From positions 1 to 52,485 of the forward strand of contig CATJZL010000053.1 in NCBI GenBank assembly GCA_949745755.1: a DNA stretch of 52,485 nucleotides, written 5' to 3'. This DNA comes from UBA2730 sp022793235. GTDB lineage: Bacteria; Bacillota_I; Bacilli_A; RF39; UBA660. Positions 35,501-43,072 of this stretch are shown here, in pieces. The position numbers were made by a program, and so were the translations under genes. The notes beneath the pieces are model-generated. The model had not been told where the DNA came from. It saw only the letters and a list, made by a program, of their open reading frames with translations, and ran no database searches. Within the stretch, counting starts at the first letter, position 1. Each line of letters begins with the position of its first letter.

Positions 35501-35755
35501 GACTTATGGTGGAATCCCCAAGCAGAAAATCAAGCCACAGATAGAGCACATAGAATAGGACAAAAAAATGTAGTAGATGTAATAAGATTTATCACTAAAG
35601 GAACAATAGAAGAAAAGATACTTGATTTACAAAACAAAAAGAAAATACTAAGTGATAAACTAATAGATGCAAATAGTGGTGACAATACATTCTCAAAATT
35701 AACAGAACAAGATATCAAAGAACTTTTATCCTTCGAAAATAAAGAAGAAGCTTAA
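32552..35755 (+). CDS. SWIM zinc-finger SNF2 family helicase
   Basis: 1067 residues. N-terminal SWIM zinc finger (C83, C85, C94 and H96 in CTC and CKHLAAC), a long variable middle (100-590), then the SNF2 ATPase: Walker A LADEMGLGKS (K628), DEAQ box (721-724), LTGTPIEN, and in the second lobe GGTGLNLTSADVVIHLDLWW, then DRAHRIGQ. Such bacterial SNF2 enzymes remodel nucleic acid-protein complexes, for instance at RNA polymerase; the particular target is unknown. A promoter ATGACT (32493-32498), 17 bases, TATAAT (32516-32521) precedes it. Length and motifs are normal. Confidence 0.92.
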   Translation: MQITEIGTNKNRKNHEKEILYYVNYPDYVKGRNYYKNYITLKSKEREETSTTFYFDVESERTYEHYDCNISVNKKGEIIDHECTCMQFASYESCKHLAACLYNYQDEIFIHEIDDKELENITKKVFKFFTDNKEKAKVKRKLNLKINITTETNFNYENDTGMIALEIGEKKLYKCSKHKLTNLLDAIEREEEFYIGKLFTYTPIEHYFSEEDKEIIEDLQALKESSRYGYQPMTLKRNSIKKFLKKLDKKEFILNGYTIKKIENKYPLPTTLNKRNDKYSLSFNNIEDIEIITGDLEYIQINEYLYHLNKKDRELLQIVLENDLENMIFSKKDISEFSKSILPTIKNQIEINEEITDIILSKEPIPKIYFDLYRNRIICNLKLDYEGNTIDYFDKESNILRDDEFESKIIEELYTYNFEMVKNQIKIEELEDIAYFLEEGLEKLAENYETYTSEKLKNINIIKNSNIKATFSIGQDNIMSYNFDLGDIKEDEIVNIFESLKNRKKYFRLKSGDIINLEEDKELKELQNLAEEMNIKEKDMLEKEGTIPKYRAIYLDSLKKKKYHIIKTNNLFDELIEKFNTYKDTKVKLSKKEKELLRDYQLEGVKWLYNIEQTGFGGILADEMGLGKSIQTIYFIKELLKENKNYKFLIVAPTSLTYNWEQEFDKFEPNIKYKVLAGLKKKRLEEETKIEKTNVLITSYGLLKEDKEFFQNINFKVMIIDEAQNIKNSNTAITKTVKSINAETKLALTGTPIENSTIELWSIFDYIMPGFLGNIDTFEKRYKVREFDEDTNKNLESLNNLITPFVLRRKKKDVIKDLPDKIENNIYIELTKEQKKIYVAELERVNKEINKILAGEGMKKARFLILQLLTKLRQICIDPRILYANYKGGSGKMEEFVKTVKEVIENGHKILVFTSFKTALSLAKEELNKNNITSYTIDGSVASKKRIELVDKFNTDNTNVFFIMLKSGGTGLNLTSADVVIHLDLWWNPQAENQATDRAHRIGQKNVVDVIRFITKGTIEEKILDLQNKKKILSDKLIDANSGDNTFSKLTEQDIKELLSFENKEEA

Positions 35756-35815
35756 TCTCTAATAAAACATAGAAAAAGCAACCAAATTTATACAAAAAGA
35801 TAACGATAATCGGTA

Positions 35816-35843
35816 TTGCTACCAATAATATTTGTAATATAAT
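35816..35843 (+). promoter_or_regulatory. promoter of the membrane XRE regulator
   Basis: TTGCTA at 35816-35821 and TATAAT at 35838-35843, 16-base spacer. It lies just before the GGAGG ribosome binding site at 35850-35854. Confidence 0.55.
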
Positions 35844-35862
35844 TTTGGTGGAGGTGGAAAGA

Positions 35863-37236
35863 ATGAAGTTTTGCGATAAACTCACCAAACAAAGAAAAAA
35901 CAATAATTTAAGTCAAGAACAATTAGCAGAAAGGTTAAATGTTTCAAGACAAGCCGTTTCAAAATGGGAATTAGGCTCATCCTATCCAGATATGGAAAAA
36001 ATAATTCAATTAACAAAAGTACTAAATTGTACCTTAGAAGATCTATTAGATGATGGTACAATAAATCAAGGAGCAAGTTCTGGGAAGCTAAATATAAATA
36101 CTTGTTTCCAAGATTTACTGTCTTTTATTACAAAAACATATAATATGTTTTGTAGTATGACTCTAAAAGAAAAATTAAAATGCTTAATAGAAATGTTTAT
36201 TTTAGGAATCATTTTATTGATAGTTTTTGCAGTAGCTGATGCTTTAATTCAAAGTTTAATACTAGACTGGTTATGGCAAATTCCTAAGATAGGAGAATAT
36301 TTGATAGGAATATTAAATAACCTAGTAATAATAATATTTATAGCATTAGCTCTAATCGTATTTATCCATATTTTTAAAATCAGATATTTAGATTACTTTA
36401 TTACTATAGAAGATAGTAATATCAAAAATAAAATTATAGAAGAACCTATAGAAAAAATAGAAAGTAAAAACTATAAATACAAAGAAAAACAAAAAGAAAA
36501 AATAATTATTAGAGATCCAAAACACTCAGTAATGAATTTTTCGAAATTTTTAATGAAAATAATCATACTAATTTTAAAATTCTTTGCTTTAATCTTTATA
36601 ATTCCAACAATTTTTATCTTTATATTTTTAATACTACTAGCAGTAATAAGTATATACCATACAATGTATGCGACTCTTTTCTTTTATATAGGTCTAGTTT
36701 TAATAGGAGGGACGCTCATTGGTTATGCCATATTAGAAATCTTATATAATTTTATAGTAAATAGAGAAATAAAATTTAAAAGAATATTCATAATATTAAT
36801 AAGTAGTTTTATAATAATAGGTTTATTTAGTGGTTTAAGTTTCATAAGTTTATTGAATTATGATTACCAAAAAAACACTTCTAATCTCAATAAAAAAACA
36901 ACAACACAAAATATCACAGTAGGAGAATATACAATTTTTCTAAATCATATGAATGCGGAATACATAATAGATAATACACAAGCAGAAAGTACAGCAAAAA
37001 TAGAAATCACCTCTATAAAAGAAATAGACTATAATTTAAAACACTTCAAAATAGGTGAATATGACTATTACAACTTAGAAACGACAGATTTAAATGCATT
37101 TGACATATATAAAATAATTAGAAAAGACTTTCAAAGTAAGAGAATAAGAAGTTATACTCAAGAAAATATTGTAAGTACAAAAATCTATATATCAGAAACA
37201 ACTTATAACCTTCTAAAAGAAAAAAATAACATATAA
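35863..37236 (+). CDS. membrane-bound XRE family regulator
   Basis: About 457 residues. N-terminal XRE helix-turn-helix (residues 1-65; LTKQRKNNNLSQEQLAERLN, VSRQAVSKWE), then four or five hydrophobic segments (about 115-345), and a C-terminal extracytoplasmic region (345-457) without recognised domain. This one-component layout suggests DNA binding controlled by a signal sensed at the membrane. The in-frame TTG at 35845 is rejected because GGAGG at 35850-35854 stands 8 bases before ATG 35863. Its targets are unknown; the next gene starts 160 bases later. Confidence 0.8.
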   Translation: MKFCDKLTKQRKNNNLSQEQLAERLNVSRQAVSKWELGSSYPDMEKIIQLTKVLNCTLEDLLDDGTINQGASSGKLNINTCFQDLLSFITKTYNMFCSMTLKEKLKCLIEMFILGIILLIVFAVADALIQSLILDWLWQIPKIGEYLIGILNNLVIIIFIALALIVFIHIFKIRYLDYFITIEDSNIKNKIIEEPIEKIESKNYKYKEKQKEKIIIRDPKHSVMNFSKFLMKIIILILKFFALIFIIPTIFIFIFLILLAVISIYHTMYATLFFYIGLVLIGGTLIGYAILEILYNFIVNREIKFKRIFIILISSFIIIGLFSGLSFISLLNYDYQKNTSNLNKKTTTQNITVGEYTIFLNHMNAEYIIDNTQAESTAKIEITSIKEIDYNLKHFKIGEYDYYNLETTDLNAFDIYKIIRKDFQSKRIRSYTQENIVSTKIYISETTYNLLKEKNNI

Positions 37237-37399
37237 TAAGAGATTAACTAGGATAATCTATTTATATAAGAGAGTATCTGAAGTAAAGTCTATCTAAAAA
37301 AATAGAATATTTTAATCTGAACAAAAATAAGAGTAATAAGTAAAATATAAAAAGTATTCACATATTAGTGGATAAAAGAACATAAAAAAGGAGTATAGA

Positions 37400-37702
37400 A
37401 TGGATATTTTAATAGATGAATTCAAATACCTAACTGGTGCATACTATGGCATGAAAGAATTAGATGAATATGATTTAAAAGAATATATTTTAAAAGATAT
37501 AGAAAACTATATAAAAGATTTTGTGAAAACAAATAAATTAGGTATTGATTATAAAAAAGAAACAGAAGAAATAGAAGAAAAACGAGAGGCAATAACCAAA
37601 TTTCAAGATTTATTATTGATACTACCTAAAATTAATGCACCTATAGAGTTAACGCAATTAGTAAAACAAAAAATTAAGAAATTAAAGGAAGAAAATCAAT
37701 AA
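37400..37702 (+). CDS. small charged protein of unknown function
   Basis: 100 residues, mostly helical by composition, rich in Glu and Lys, no membrane segment and no cysteines. The start MDILIDEFKYLTGAYYGMKE has a good AAGGAG upstream. Not recognised. It precedes a terminator shared with the convergent nagZ-like gene. Confidence 0.65.
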   Translation: MDILIDEFKYLTGAYYGMKELDEYDLKEYILKDIENYIKDFVKTNKLGIDYKKETEEIEEKREAITKFQDLLLILPKINAPIELTQLVKQKIKKLKEENQ

Positions 37703-37705
37703 AAA

Positions 37706-37728
37706 ACTGCAACAGAGCAGTCTTTTTT
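37706..37728. terminator. bidirectional terminator
   Basis: ACTGC (37706-37710) and GCAGT (37717-37721) with the loop AACAGA, A-run before and T-run after. It can end both the small gene at 37702 and the minus-strand gene ending at 37734. Confidence 0.65.
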
Positions 37729-37733
37729 ATTTG

Positions 37734-39116
37734 TTATTTTTGATGTTCAAACATTAATCCTTTATAATATTTCCAAGAAAGAATTTTAAAAGCAAGCCGG
37801 TCAATCAACTCTTCACTAAGTCTTCCATCATCAATAGCAACTTTAACGTCACGAATATCTTTTTCATAATCAGTTGTAATAATCAAATTATTACCAGCAA
37901 GTATAGCCTTTACAGCCTTATCATCAATATTACTCACAGCCCCCATGTCAAGATCATCAGTAATAATAACACCAGTGAAGGAAAGCTCATTTCGAAGTAG
38001 ATTATGTACACTATTAGAAAGAGAAGCAGCATTATCAGGGTCAATACTATCAACGGTATTATGACTAACCAGTACAGCCTCAGCGCCAGCTTTTATTCCC
38101 TCACGAAATGGAGGTAAATCATTCTTCATAATTTCATCAAACGTCCTAGTATCAACATTGCCAGTTGTATGTGTATCAGGATTATTTCCATAGCCAGGAA
38201 AATGCTTCAATGTATAACTAACACCACCACCAAGGCTAGCTTCAATAACAGTCTTTGCAAATTTAGAAGTCTCATCTGTATCTTGGCCTAAACTTCTATT
38301 ATACATATAAGCACTCGTATTAGTAGAAACATCAACAACAGGAGCTAAATTAAGATTAAGACCTAAATCATTAAGTAATTTACTTTTTTTAATTGTATCC
38401 TCAGCGATTAAATCAAGCCCACCATCCTTATACAAATCTTGAGAAGATTTAAATTTTTCAGAAGCAAGCAGAGGATTACTACTAACACGAACGACTGTAC
38501 CACCTTCTTCATCCACAGCAGTAATAAGAGGAATATTGGCATTCTTTTGTAAGGTACTAATCATAGATTTAACAGAAGATTTGTCCTTTCCATCAAAATC
38601 TTTTTTAAAGAAAACAAACCCACCAAATTTATATTTAACTAAATCAGCCACCTGATTGCTATCAGGATATCTTACTAAAAATAATTGACCAATCTTCTCA
38701 TCTAAGGATAAACTTTGTAGCTTGTCATAAGCAAGGATATAGTAATTACTAAAAATACCATTATCTTGATAATTAGAGGGGATCCCATCTTCATCATTAG
38801 AAACAGTAACCACACTATAACGAATAACCTTATTCGCTTGCATACTACTATTTTTATCCAAAACCCCAGTATACTCAATCAATAAATTATCACCAATATC
38901 AGCAGTAATATCATTCAAATTAAATGTATAAATGATATCATTTTCATCTTGAACAGTTAATTTTTTATCCTTAACGCCCAATACGGTAACCGCAATTTTC
39001 TTAGTTTTTATAGGTTCCTTCTTATCAAAAGAAACAATCGAAATGATACTACACAATATGACGAGAAAAACGCCAATAAAACTAACTAATATTTTTTTAT
39101 TTATATTTAATTTCAT
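37734..39116 (-). CDS. nagZ: membrane-anchored GH3 beta-N-acetylglucosaminidase (NagZ-like)
   Basis: 460 residues. One membrane segment near residues 9-28, an OB-like linker domain (about 38-105), then a GH3 catalytic domain (about 130-455). Motifs: DEKIGQLFLVR, DEEGGTVVR, KHFPGYG (304-310) followed by the Asp314-His316 acid/base dyad typical of NagZ, and nucleophile D387 in IITDDLDMG. It removes N-acetylglucosamine from wall fragments outside the cell, as in Bacillus NagZ. The ribosome binding site AGGGTGA lies just upstream on the minus strand with TATACT (39135-39140) as a possible -10. The extra N-terminal domain is unusual, but the enzyme looks intact. Confidence 0.9.
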   Translation of the reverse strand: MKLNINKKILVSFIGVFLVILCSIISIVSFDKKEPIKTKKIAVTVLGVKDKKLTVQDENDIIYTFNLNDITADIGDNLLIEYTGVLDKNSSMQANKVIRYSVVTVSNDEDGIPSNYQDNGIFSNYYILAYDKLQSLSLDEKIGQLFLVRYPDSNQVADLVKYKFGGFVFFKKDFDGKDKSSVKSMISTLQKNANIPLITAVDEEGGTVVRVSSNPLLASEKFKSSQDLYKDGGLDLIAEDTIKKSKLLNDLGLNLNLAPVVDVSTNTSAYMYNRSLGQDTDETSKFAKTVIEASLGGGVSYTLKHFPGYGNNPDTHTTGNVDTRTFDEIMKNDLPPFREGIKAGAEAVLVSHNTVDSIDPDNAASLSNSVHNLLRNELSFTGVIITDDLDMGAVSNIDDKAVKAILAGNNLIITTDYEKDIRDVKVAIDDGRLSEELIDRLAFKILSWKYYKGLMFEHQK

Positions 39117-39265
39117 AAAATCACCCTACAATACAGTATAGTTTACAAGAAGTTTATTTATGAATGTTTTTATTAGAAAAGAAGAACTCTCTTCACCACT
39201 GACTTTATTTTTGATACTATATATGCTATTATAAAATAAAAAAACAAAAAATAAAAGGAGAAGTT

Positions 39266-39868
39266 ATGAAAGCAAATTACAAAATAACACAAGGTGTATA
39301 TGTCTTAACAACAAAAGAGGCTGGATGTATAGTTGACGCCGTAAGTACAGTATCAAATAGTCCTGAAAAATTAATAAGTATAGCAGTAAACAAACAAAAT
39401 TATACAAATCAAATGCTAGCAATACATAAAAAACTCATTTTATCTATTTTAGATGAAAAGGTAGACAAAGAAGTAATCGATACATTTGGCTTTCATACTT
39501 CAAGAGACTATAATAAATTTGATAAAGTAGAAATGCTAGAAAAAGAGGGAATAAAATATCCTAAAAATAGTATTGGCTATATGTACTGCGAAGTAGTAGA
39601 TAGTATAGATGTCGAAACACATACATTATTTATTGTTAGAATAAAAAATGACGAACTAATAAAAGATGAAAAACCCCTAACTTATGCTCATTATAGAGAA
39701 CATAAAGACAAATATTTACAAGAAGTAACAACAGAACAAAGTAAAACAGCATGGATATGTACAATCTGTGGATATGTCTATTATGGAAATGAAATCCCAG
39801 ATAATTATAAATGCCCAAAATGTGGAGTACCAAAAGAAGTATTTAAAAAACAGAATAAACGACTATAA
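39266..39868 (+). CDS. hrb: flavin reductase-rubredoxin fusion (high-molecular-weight rubredoxin)
   Basis: 200 residues: a flavin reductase-like FMN-binding domain (about 1-145) fused to a rubredoxin (about 160-200) with the iron ligands C165, C168, C183 and C186 in CTICG and CPKCG. Hrb from acetogens passes electrons from NADH to a flavodiiron protein that removes oxygen or nitric oxide. No flavodiiron gene is in this window, so the partner must be elsewhere. Strong GGAG ribosome binding site. It fits a strict or near-strict anaerobe. Confidence 0.92.
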   Translation: MKANYKITQGVYVLTTKEAGCIVDAVSTVSNSPEKLISIAVNKQNYTNQMLAIHKKLILSILDEKVDKEVIDTFGFHTSRDYNKFDKVEMLEKEGIKYPKNSIGYMYCEVVDSIDVETHTLFIVRIKNDELIKDEKPLTYAHYREHKDKYLQEVTTEQSKTAWICTICGYVYYGNEIPDNYKCPKCGVPKEVFKKQNKRL

Positions 39869-40017
39869 TTTTAGCAAAATTCATCTTATTATGTTAGTAT
39901 ACAATATCAAAAAAAGAAAGAATATAATAGAATTCTGAAAAGCGATAAGAATAAGTCATATATAAAAGATTGTAATGTCTGTTATAAAATAAATAAAAAG
40001 AAAGGAAAAAATCTCTA

Positions 40018-40390
40018 GGAATAAAATTTTATCAATATAGATCAGATAAGTATAGAATCAATGAATAAAAAATAAATTATGAATATTTATATAGTATCAT
40101 ACAACAGATAAAAGAGGATGGTCCAGCCTATGGAATGAGTTTTATCGGTCCACTAGGAATAGAAAAAAGCAGAATAATCAAGATGCCAACTGTCTAGTGG
40201 TCTATAAAAAGATAAAGAAAATTATTCCAGAGCAACGAAAGTAGATTACTACAAATATTTAGAACGCTTAGAAAAAATCTATTTATACAAGAAAAAATAT
40301 TTTTTACCATAAACAAAGAGCACAATCTAGAAATTTGAATAGATAAAGGAATAAAAAAATAGAAGAATATTTAAAAAGCAAATAAATAGG
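40018..40390 (+). pseudogene. decayed gene of unknown family
   Basis: The 530-base gap after hrb is not simple spacer. One frame runs GIKFYQYRSDKYRINE, TAA (40066), then KINYEYLYSIIQQIKEDGPA and YGMSFIGPLGIEKSRIIKMP up to TAG at 40195. Coding-like peptides continue in other frames: NCLVVYKKIKKIIPEQRK, then RLLQIFRTLRKNLF, then GIKKIEEYLKSK ending near 40390. Successive stops and frame changes along a collinear stretch indicate a degraded gene of about 125 codons. I do not recognise the family. The rest of the gap (39869-40017) shows nothing. Confidence 0.6.
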
Positions 40391-40401
40391 AGAAATTTAA
40401 A

Positions 40402-41067
40402 ATGAAGTGTCATATAGAATATGTAGGAAAATTAAGAAATGGAACAGCTAGATATTATTGTACAAAACACAAATGCCTAGCTTCCAATAAAAGTGGAAAT
40501 AAATTGGAAGAATGTTTATGTAATACAAAAGAACAATATGAAAATAAGTTAGATATAAAGAACATGAAAATAGAAAGTATAACAATTATTTATGAAAATA
40601 TCCTAGAAAATGTAACACCCAAAATATATATAAACAGGAGAGAATTTGATGGAATATTCACTTATGAAAACTCTATATTGACCTATAAAGATTTAAGTGG
40701 AGTAATGTTAGCAAAACTAAATAATATCCATCTAGAGAAAATAAGATGTAAAAGATGCAAGGCTTATCACTCAGATAATGGAAAATTTGCCTATACTCCC
40801 CATAAAACACATTTGTGTTTATATTGTGGCCATTTTTTTAGAGAAAAAGAACCCAATATAGGTAGTGAATTAGAAAACATCTTAGACATTCCCCAAATAA
40901 AACTATACAAGAATACAACAATTATAAAAGAAAAATGTAAAATTGAATATGATATGTTAAAAGGAACTTTATTAGTAAATGAAGAAAATGTAAATCAGTT
41001 AATAATAAAAGAAAATAAAATAAATATAATAGATTTTTTAAATAAAAAACTAGAACAAGAGTTTTAA
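40402..41067 (+). CDS. cysteine-rich zinc-ribbon-like protein of unknown function
   Basis: 221 residues. Two probable metal-binding regions: YYCTKHKCLA with ECLC near the N-terminus (residues 19-40), and CKRCKAYHSDNG with HLCLYCGHFF (about 118-150), which looks like a treble-clef or HNH-like zinc unit. No catalytic motif can be assigned. It has an AGGAG ribosome binding site, and follows directly on the remains of the decayed gene. It heads a group of short, closely spaced accessory genes. Confidence 0.6.
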   Translation: MKCHIEYVGKLRNGTARYYCTKHKCLASNKSGNKLEECLCNTKEQYENKLDIKNMKIESITIIYENILENVTPKIYINRREFDGIFTYENSILTYKDLSGVMLAKLNNIHLEKIRCKRCKAYHSDNGKFAYTPHKTHLCLYCGHFFREKEPNIGSELENILDIPQIKLYKNTTIIKEKCKIEYDMLKGTLLVNEENVNQLIIKENKINIIDFLNKKLEQEF

Positions 41068-41084
41068 AAGAAGAGAGAAAGAAT

Positions 41085-41288
41085 ATGAGTAAATATACAA
41101 AATTATGGAAATATTTAAAGGAAAAGAATAAAGAAGAATATCAACTATCTTTTGAAGAAATAAAAAATATTTTGGGGTTTGAAATAAACCACTCCTTTTT
41201 AACTGATAAAAAAGAAATATTAGAGTATGGTTATAAAATAGAAAAAATAGTTCTAAAAGAAAAAAGAATAATTTTTAAAAAAAACTAG
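41085..41288 (+). CDS. small conserved-looking protein of unknown function
   Basis: 67 residues with KYTKLWKYLKEKNKEEYQLS followed by FEEIKNILGFEINHSFLTDK, a pattern I associate with short uncharacterised Firmicutes proteins (DUF7662-like). No membrane segment. It lies 17 bases after the zinc-ribbon gene and 9 bases before tag, so it is probably co-transcribed. Confidence 0.6.
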   Translation: MSKYTKLWKYLKEKNKEEYQLSFEEIKNILGFEINHSFLTDKKEILEYGYKIEKIVLKEKRIIFKKN

Positions 41289-41297
41289 GAGAAAAGT

Positions 41298-41855
41298 ATG
41301 CCAAAAAGATGTAAATGGTGCAATATAAAAAACGAAGACTATATCACTTATCACGATAAGGAATGGGGAAAACTAAATTTAGAAGAAAGATATTTATTTG
41401 AAATGTTAATACTGGAATCATTTCAAGCAGGACTATCCTGGGAATGTATCTTAAATAAAAGAAAAGATTTTAAAATAGTCTATGATAATTTTGATATAGA
41501 TAAAGTAAGTAACTATAAAGAAGAAAAGATAAATGAATTACTAACAAATAAAAATATTATTAGAAATAAAAGAAAAATAATAGCAAGTATAAATAATGCT
41601 CAAATATTTAAAAAGATACAAAAGGAATATACTTCTTTCCATAATTATTTAAAAACGTTTACGAATGATAAAGTAATATATGAAGTCGATAAAACGACAA
41701 ATAAGCTGTCAGATACCATATCAAAAGATTTGATGAAAAAAGGAATGAAATTTGTTGGTTCAACAATAATTTACTCTTATCTACAAGCAATAGGTATAAT
41801 CTATTCCCACGATAAAGACTGCTTTCTCTATAAAAATAAAGGAGAAAAGAAATGA
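41298..41855 (+). CDS. tag: DNA-3-methyladenine glycosylase I
   Basis: 185 residues matching Tag: KRCKWCN at the start and YHDKEWG (zinc Cys and His), ILESFQAGLSWECILNKR (the catalytic-site Glu and Trp), and MKFVGSTIIYSYLQAIGI near the end. It excises 3-methyladenine from alkylated DNA. It overlaps pnuC by 4 bases. Confidence 0.93.
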   Translation: MPKRCKWCNIKNEDYITYHDKEWGKLNLEERYLFEMLILESFQAGLSWECILNKRKDFKIVYDNFDIDKVSNYKEEKINELLTNKNIIRNKRKIIASINNAQIFKKIQKEYTSFHNYLKTFTNDKVIYEVDKTTNKLSDTISKDLMKKGMKFVGSTIIYSYLQAIGIIYSHDKDCFLYKNKGEKK

Positions 41856-42523
41856 AGAAAAAATATATAGTAGTTATAATAATTTGTCTCATTTTTTCTA
41901 TCATAAAAGGAATATTAACAGATGACCTGATAATAGGTGGAACAATAGTAACAACAGGATTATTAAATGCCTACTTTGCCAGTGAGGGAAAAAGAATAAA
42001 TTATATACTAGGCTTGATAAATTACCTGTTAATGTCCTACGTTGCTTTTAAAAACAATTTATATGGAATGTCCATCTTTTACATAGGCATATTTGCCCCT
42101 CTCCAAATAAAAGGTTTTCTAACATGGCATAAAAATTTAGACGAAAATAAAAACGTGCAAGTAAAAGAATTTACTTTAAAAAATTCTATAATAATAATGA
42201 TATCGTGTGTAATAGCAAGTCTTATTTTAGGCTATTTGTTAACATGCATCCCCAATCAAAGATTAGCCTTTTTAGATGCTAGTTCAAATTGTATAAATCT
42301 ATGTGGAATAATATTAATGATACTAAGATTCAAAGAATCATGGTGGCTATGGTTAATCAATAATTTTTTAGATTTATTGATTTGGATATGTACTGTAATA
42401 AATAAAGGAAGTTATTCTATGATGGCCCTATTTGTATCAATTGGATATTTCTTAATAAATATTCAGGGTTTGATAAAATGGAGTAGAAAAGCAAAAAAAG
42501 AAAATAAAAAAATCTTCCTCTAA
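41852..42523 (+). CDS. pnuC: PnuC-like nicotinamide riboside transporter
   Basis: 223 residues, about seven hydrophobic segments, with the PnuC pattern of SEGKRINYILGLINYLLMSY, YIGIFAPLQIKGFLTWHKN and the late WWLWLINNFLDLLIWI. PnuC takes up nicotinamide riboside or related vitamins by facilitated diffusion. The ATG overlaps the end of tag (4 bases), implying coupling. No NAD-salvage kinase is nearby. Confidence 0.83.
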   Translation: MKKKYIVVIIICLIFSIIKGILTDDLIIGGTIVTTGLLNAYFASEGKRINYILGLINYLLMSYVAFKNNLYGMSIFYIGIFAPLQIKGFLTWHKNLDENKNVQVKEFTLKNSIIIMISCVIASLILGYLLTCIPNQRLAFLDASSNCINLCGIILMILRFKESWWLWLINNFLDLLIWICTVINKGSYSMMALFVSIGYFLINIQGLIKWSRKAKKENKKIFL

Positions 42524-42549
42524 ATCATGAAAAAGAAAGGAGTTACAGA

Positions 42550-42981
42550 ATGGAATTATGTTGTATTTATATAGAAACGGAAAAATTTAAAGAAGTAATC
42601 GATTTTTATGAAAAAGTCTTTCAAATAAAAGGAAAAGTATATACAGAAAATAGATGGATAGAGTTCGATTTTGGAAGCAAATTATCGATTTACAATAAAA
42701 AATATGATACAGAGTTAATAAATAAAAAGAAAGAAAATACAAAATTTAGCCAAACATATATAGAAAATTTTAAAGAAAATAGAGAAAGACCACTAAATAA
42801 TATAGTGACTTTTAATTTTTACACAAAAGATTTAAAGAAAGAACAGGAAAGAATAAAAAAATTAAATATCTGTAAAGTAACTGAGATAATGTATGTCAAT
42901 ATAACAGAACCATATTATTACTTTAATGTATACGATCCAGAAGGAAATACAATAGAAATATGTGGAGATGACTATAAATAA
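42550..42981 (+). CDS. VOC superfamily (glyoxalase-like) protein
   Basis: 143 residues with the paired beta-alpha-beta-beta-beta layout: CCIYIETEKFKEVIDFYEKV in the first half and FYTKDLKKEQERIKKL then VYDPEGNTIEICG in the second. VOC proteins use a bound metal for varied reactions or bind drugs; the specific activity is not readable. It is followed by a terminator at 42990-43022. Confidence 0.8.
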   Translation: MELCCIYIETEKFKEVIDFYEKVFQIKGKVYTENRWIEFDFGSKLSIYNKKYDTELINKKKENTKFSQTYIENFKENRERPLNNIVTFNFYTKDLKKEQERIKKLNICKVTEIMYVNITEPYYYFNVYDPEGNTIEICGDDYK

Positions 42982-42989
42982 AAGAATAG

Positions 42990-43022
42990 AAAAAGGAGTA
43001 AAGTAAATTTCTCCTTTTTTTT
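42990..43022 (+). terminator. terminator after the VOC gene
   Basis: AAAAAGGAG (42990-42998) and CTCCTTTTT (43011-43019), 9-bp stem, followed by T. Strong intrinsic terminator; also placed to act on the convergent gene ending at 43073. Confidence 0.82.
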
Positions 43023-43072
43023 GATAAAAGAATATAATTTGTAAATATTTGTCTATAAAAGTCTATTTTTGT

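Noticed and set aside
37241..37259. Hairpin AGATTA/TAATCT after the membrane XRE regulator
   Set aside because: Short AT stem without a following T-run; could be chance.
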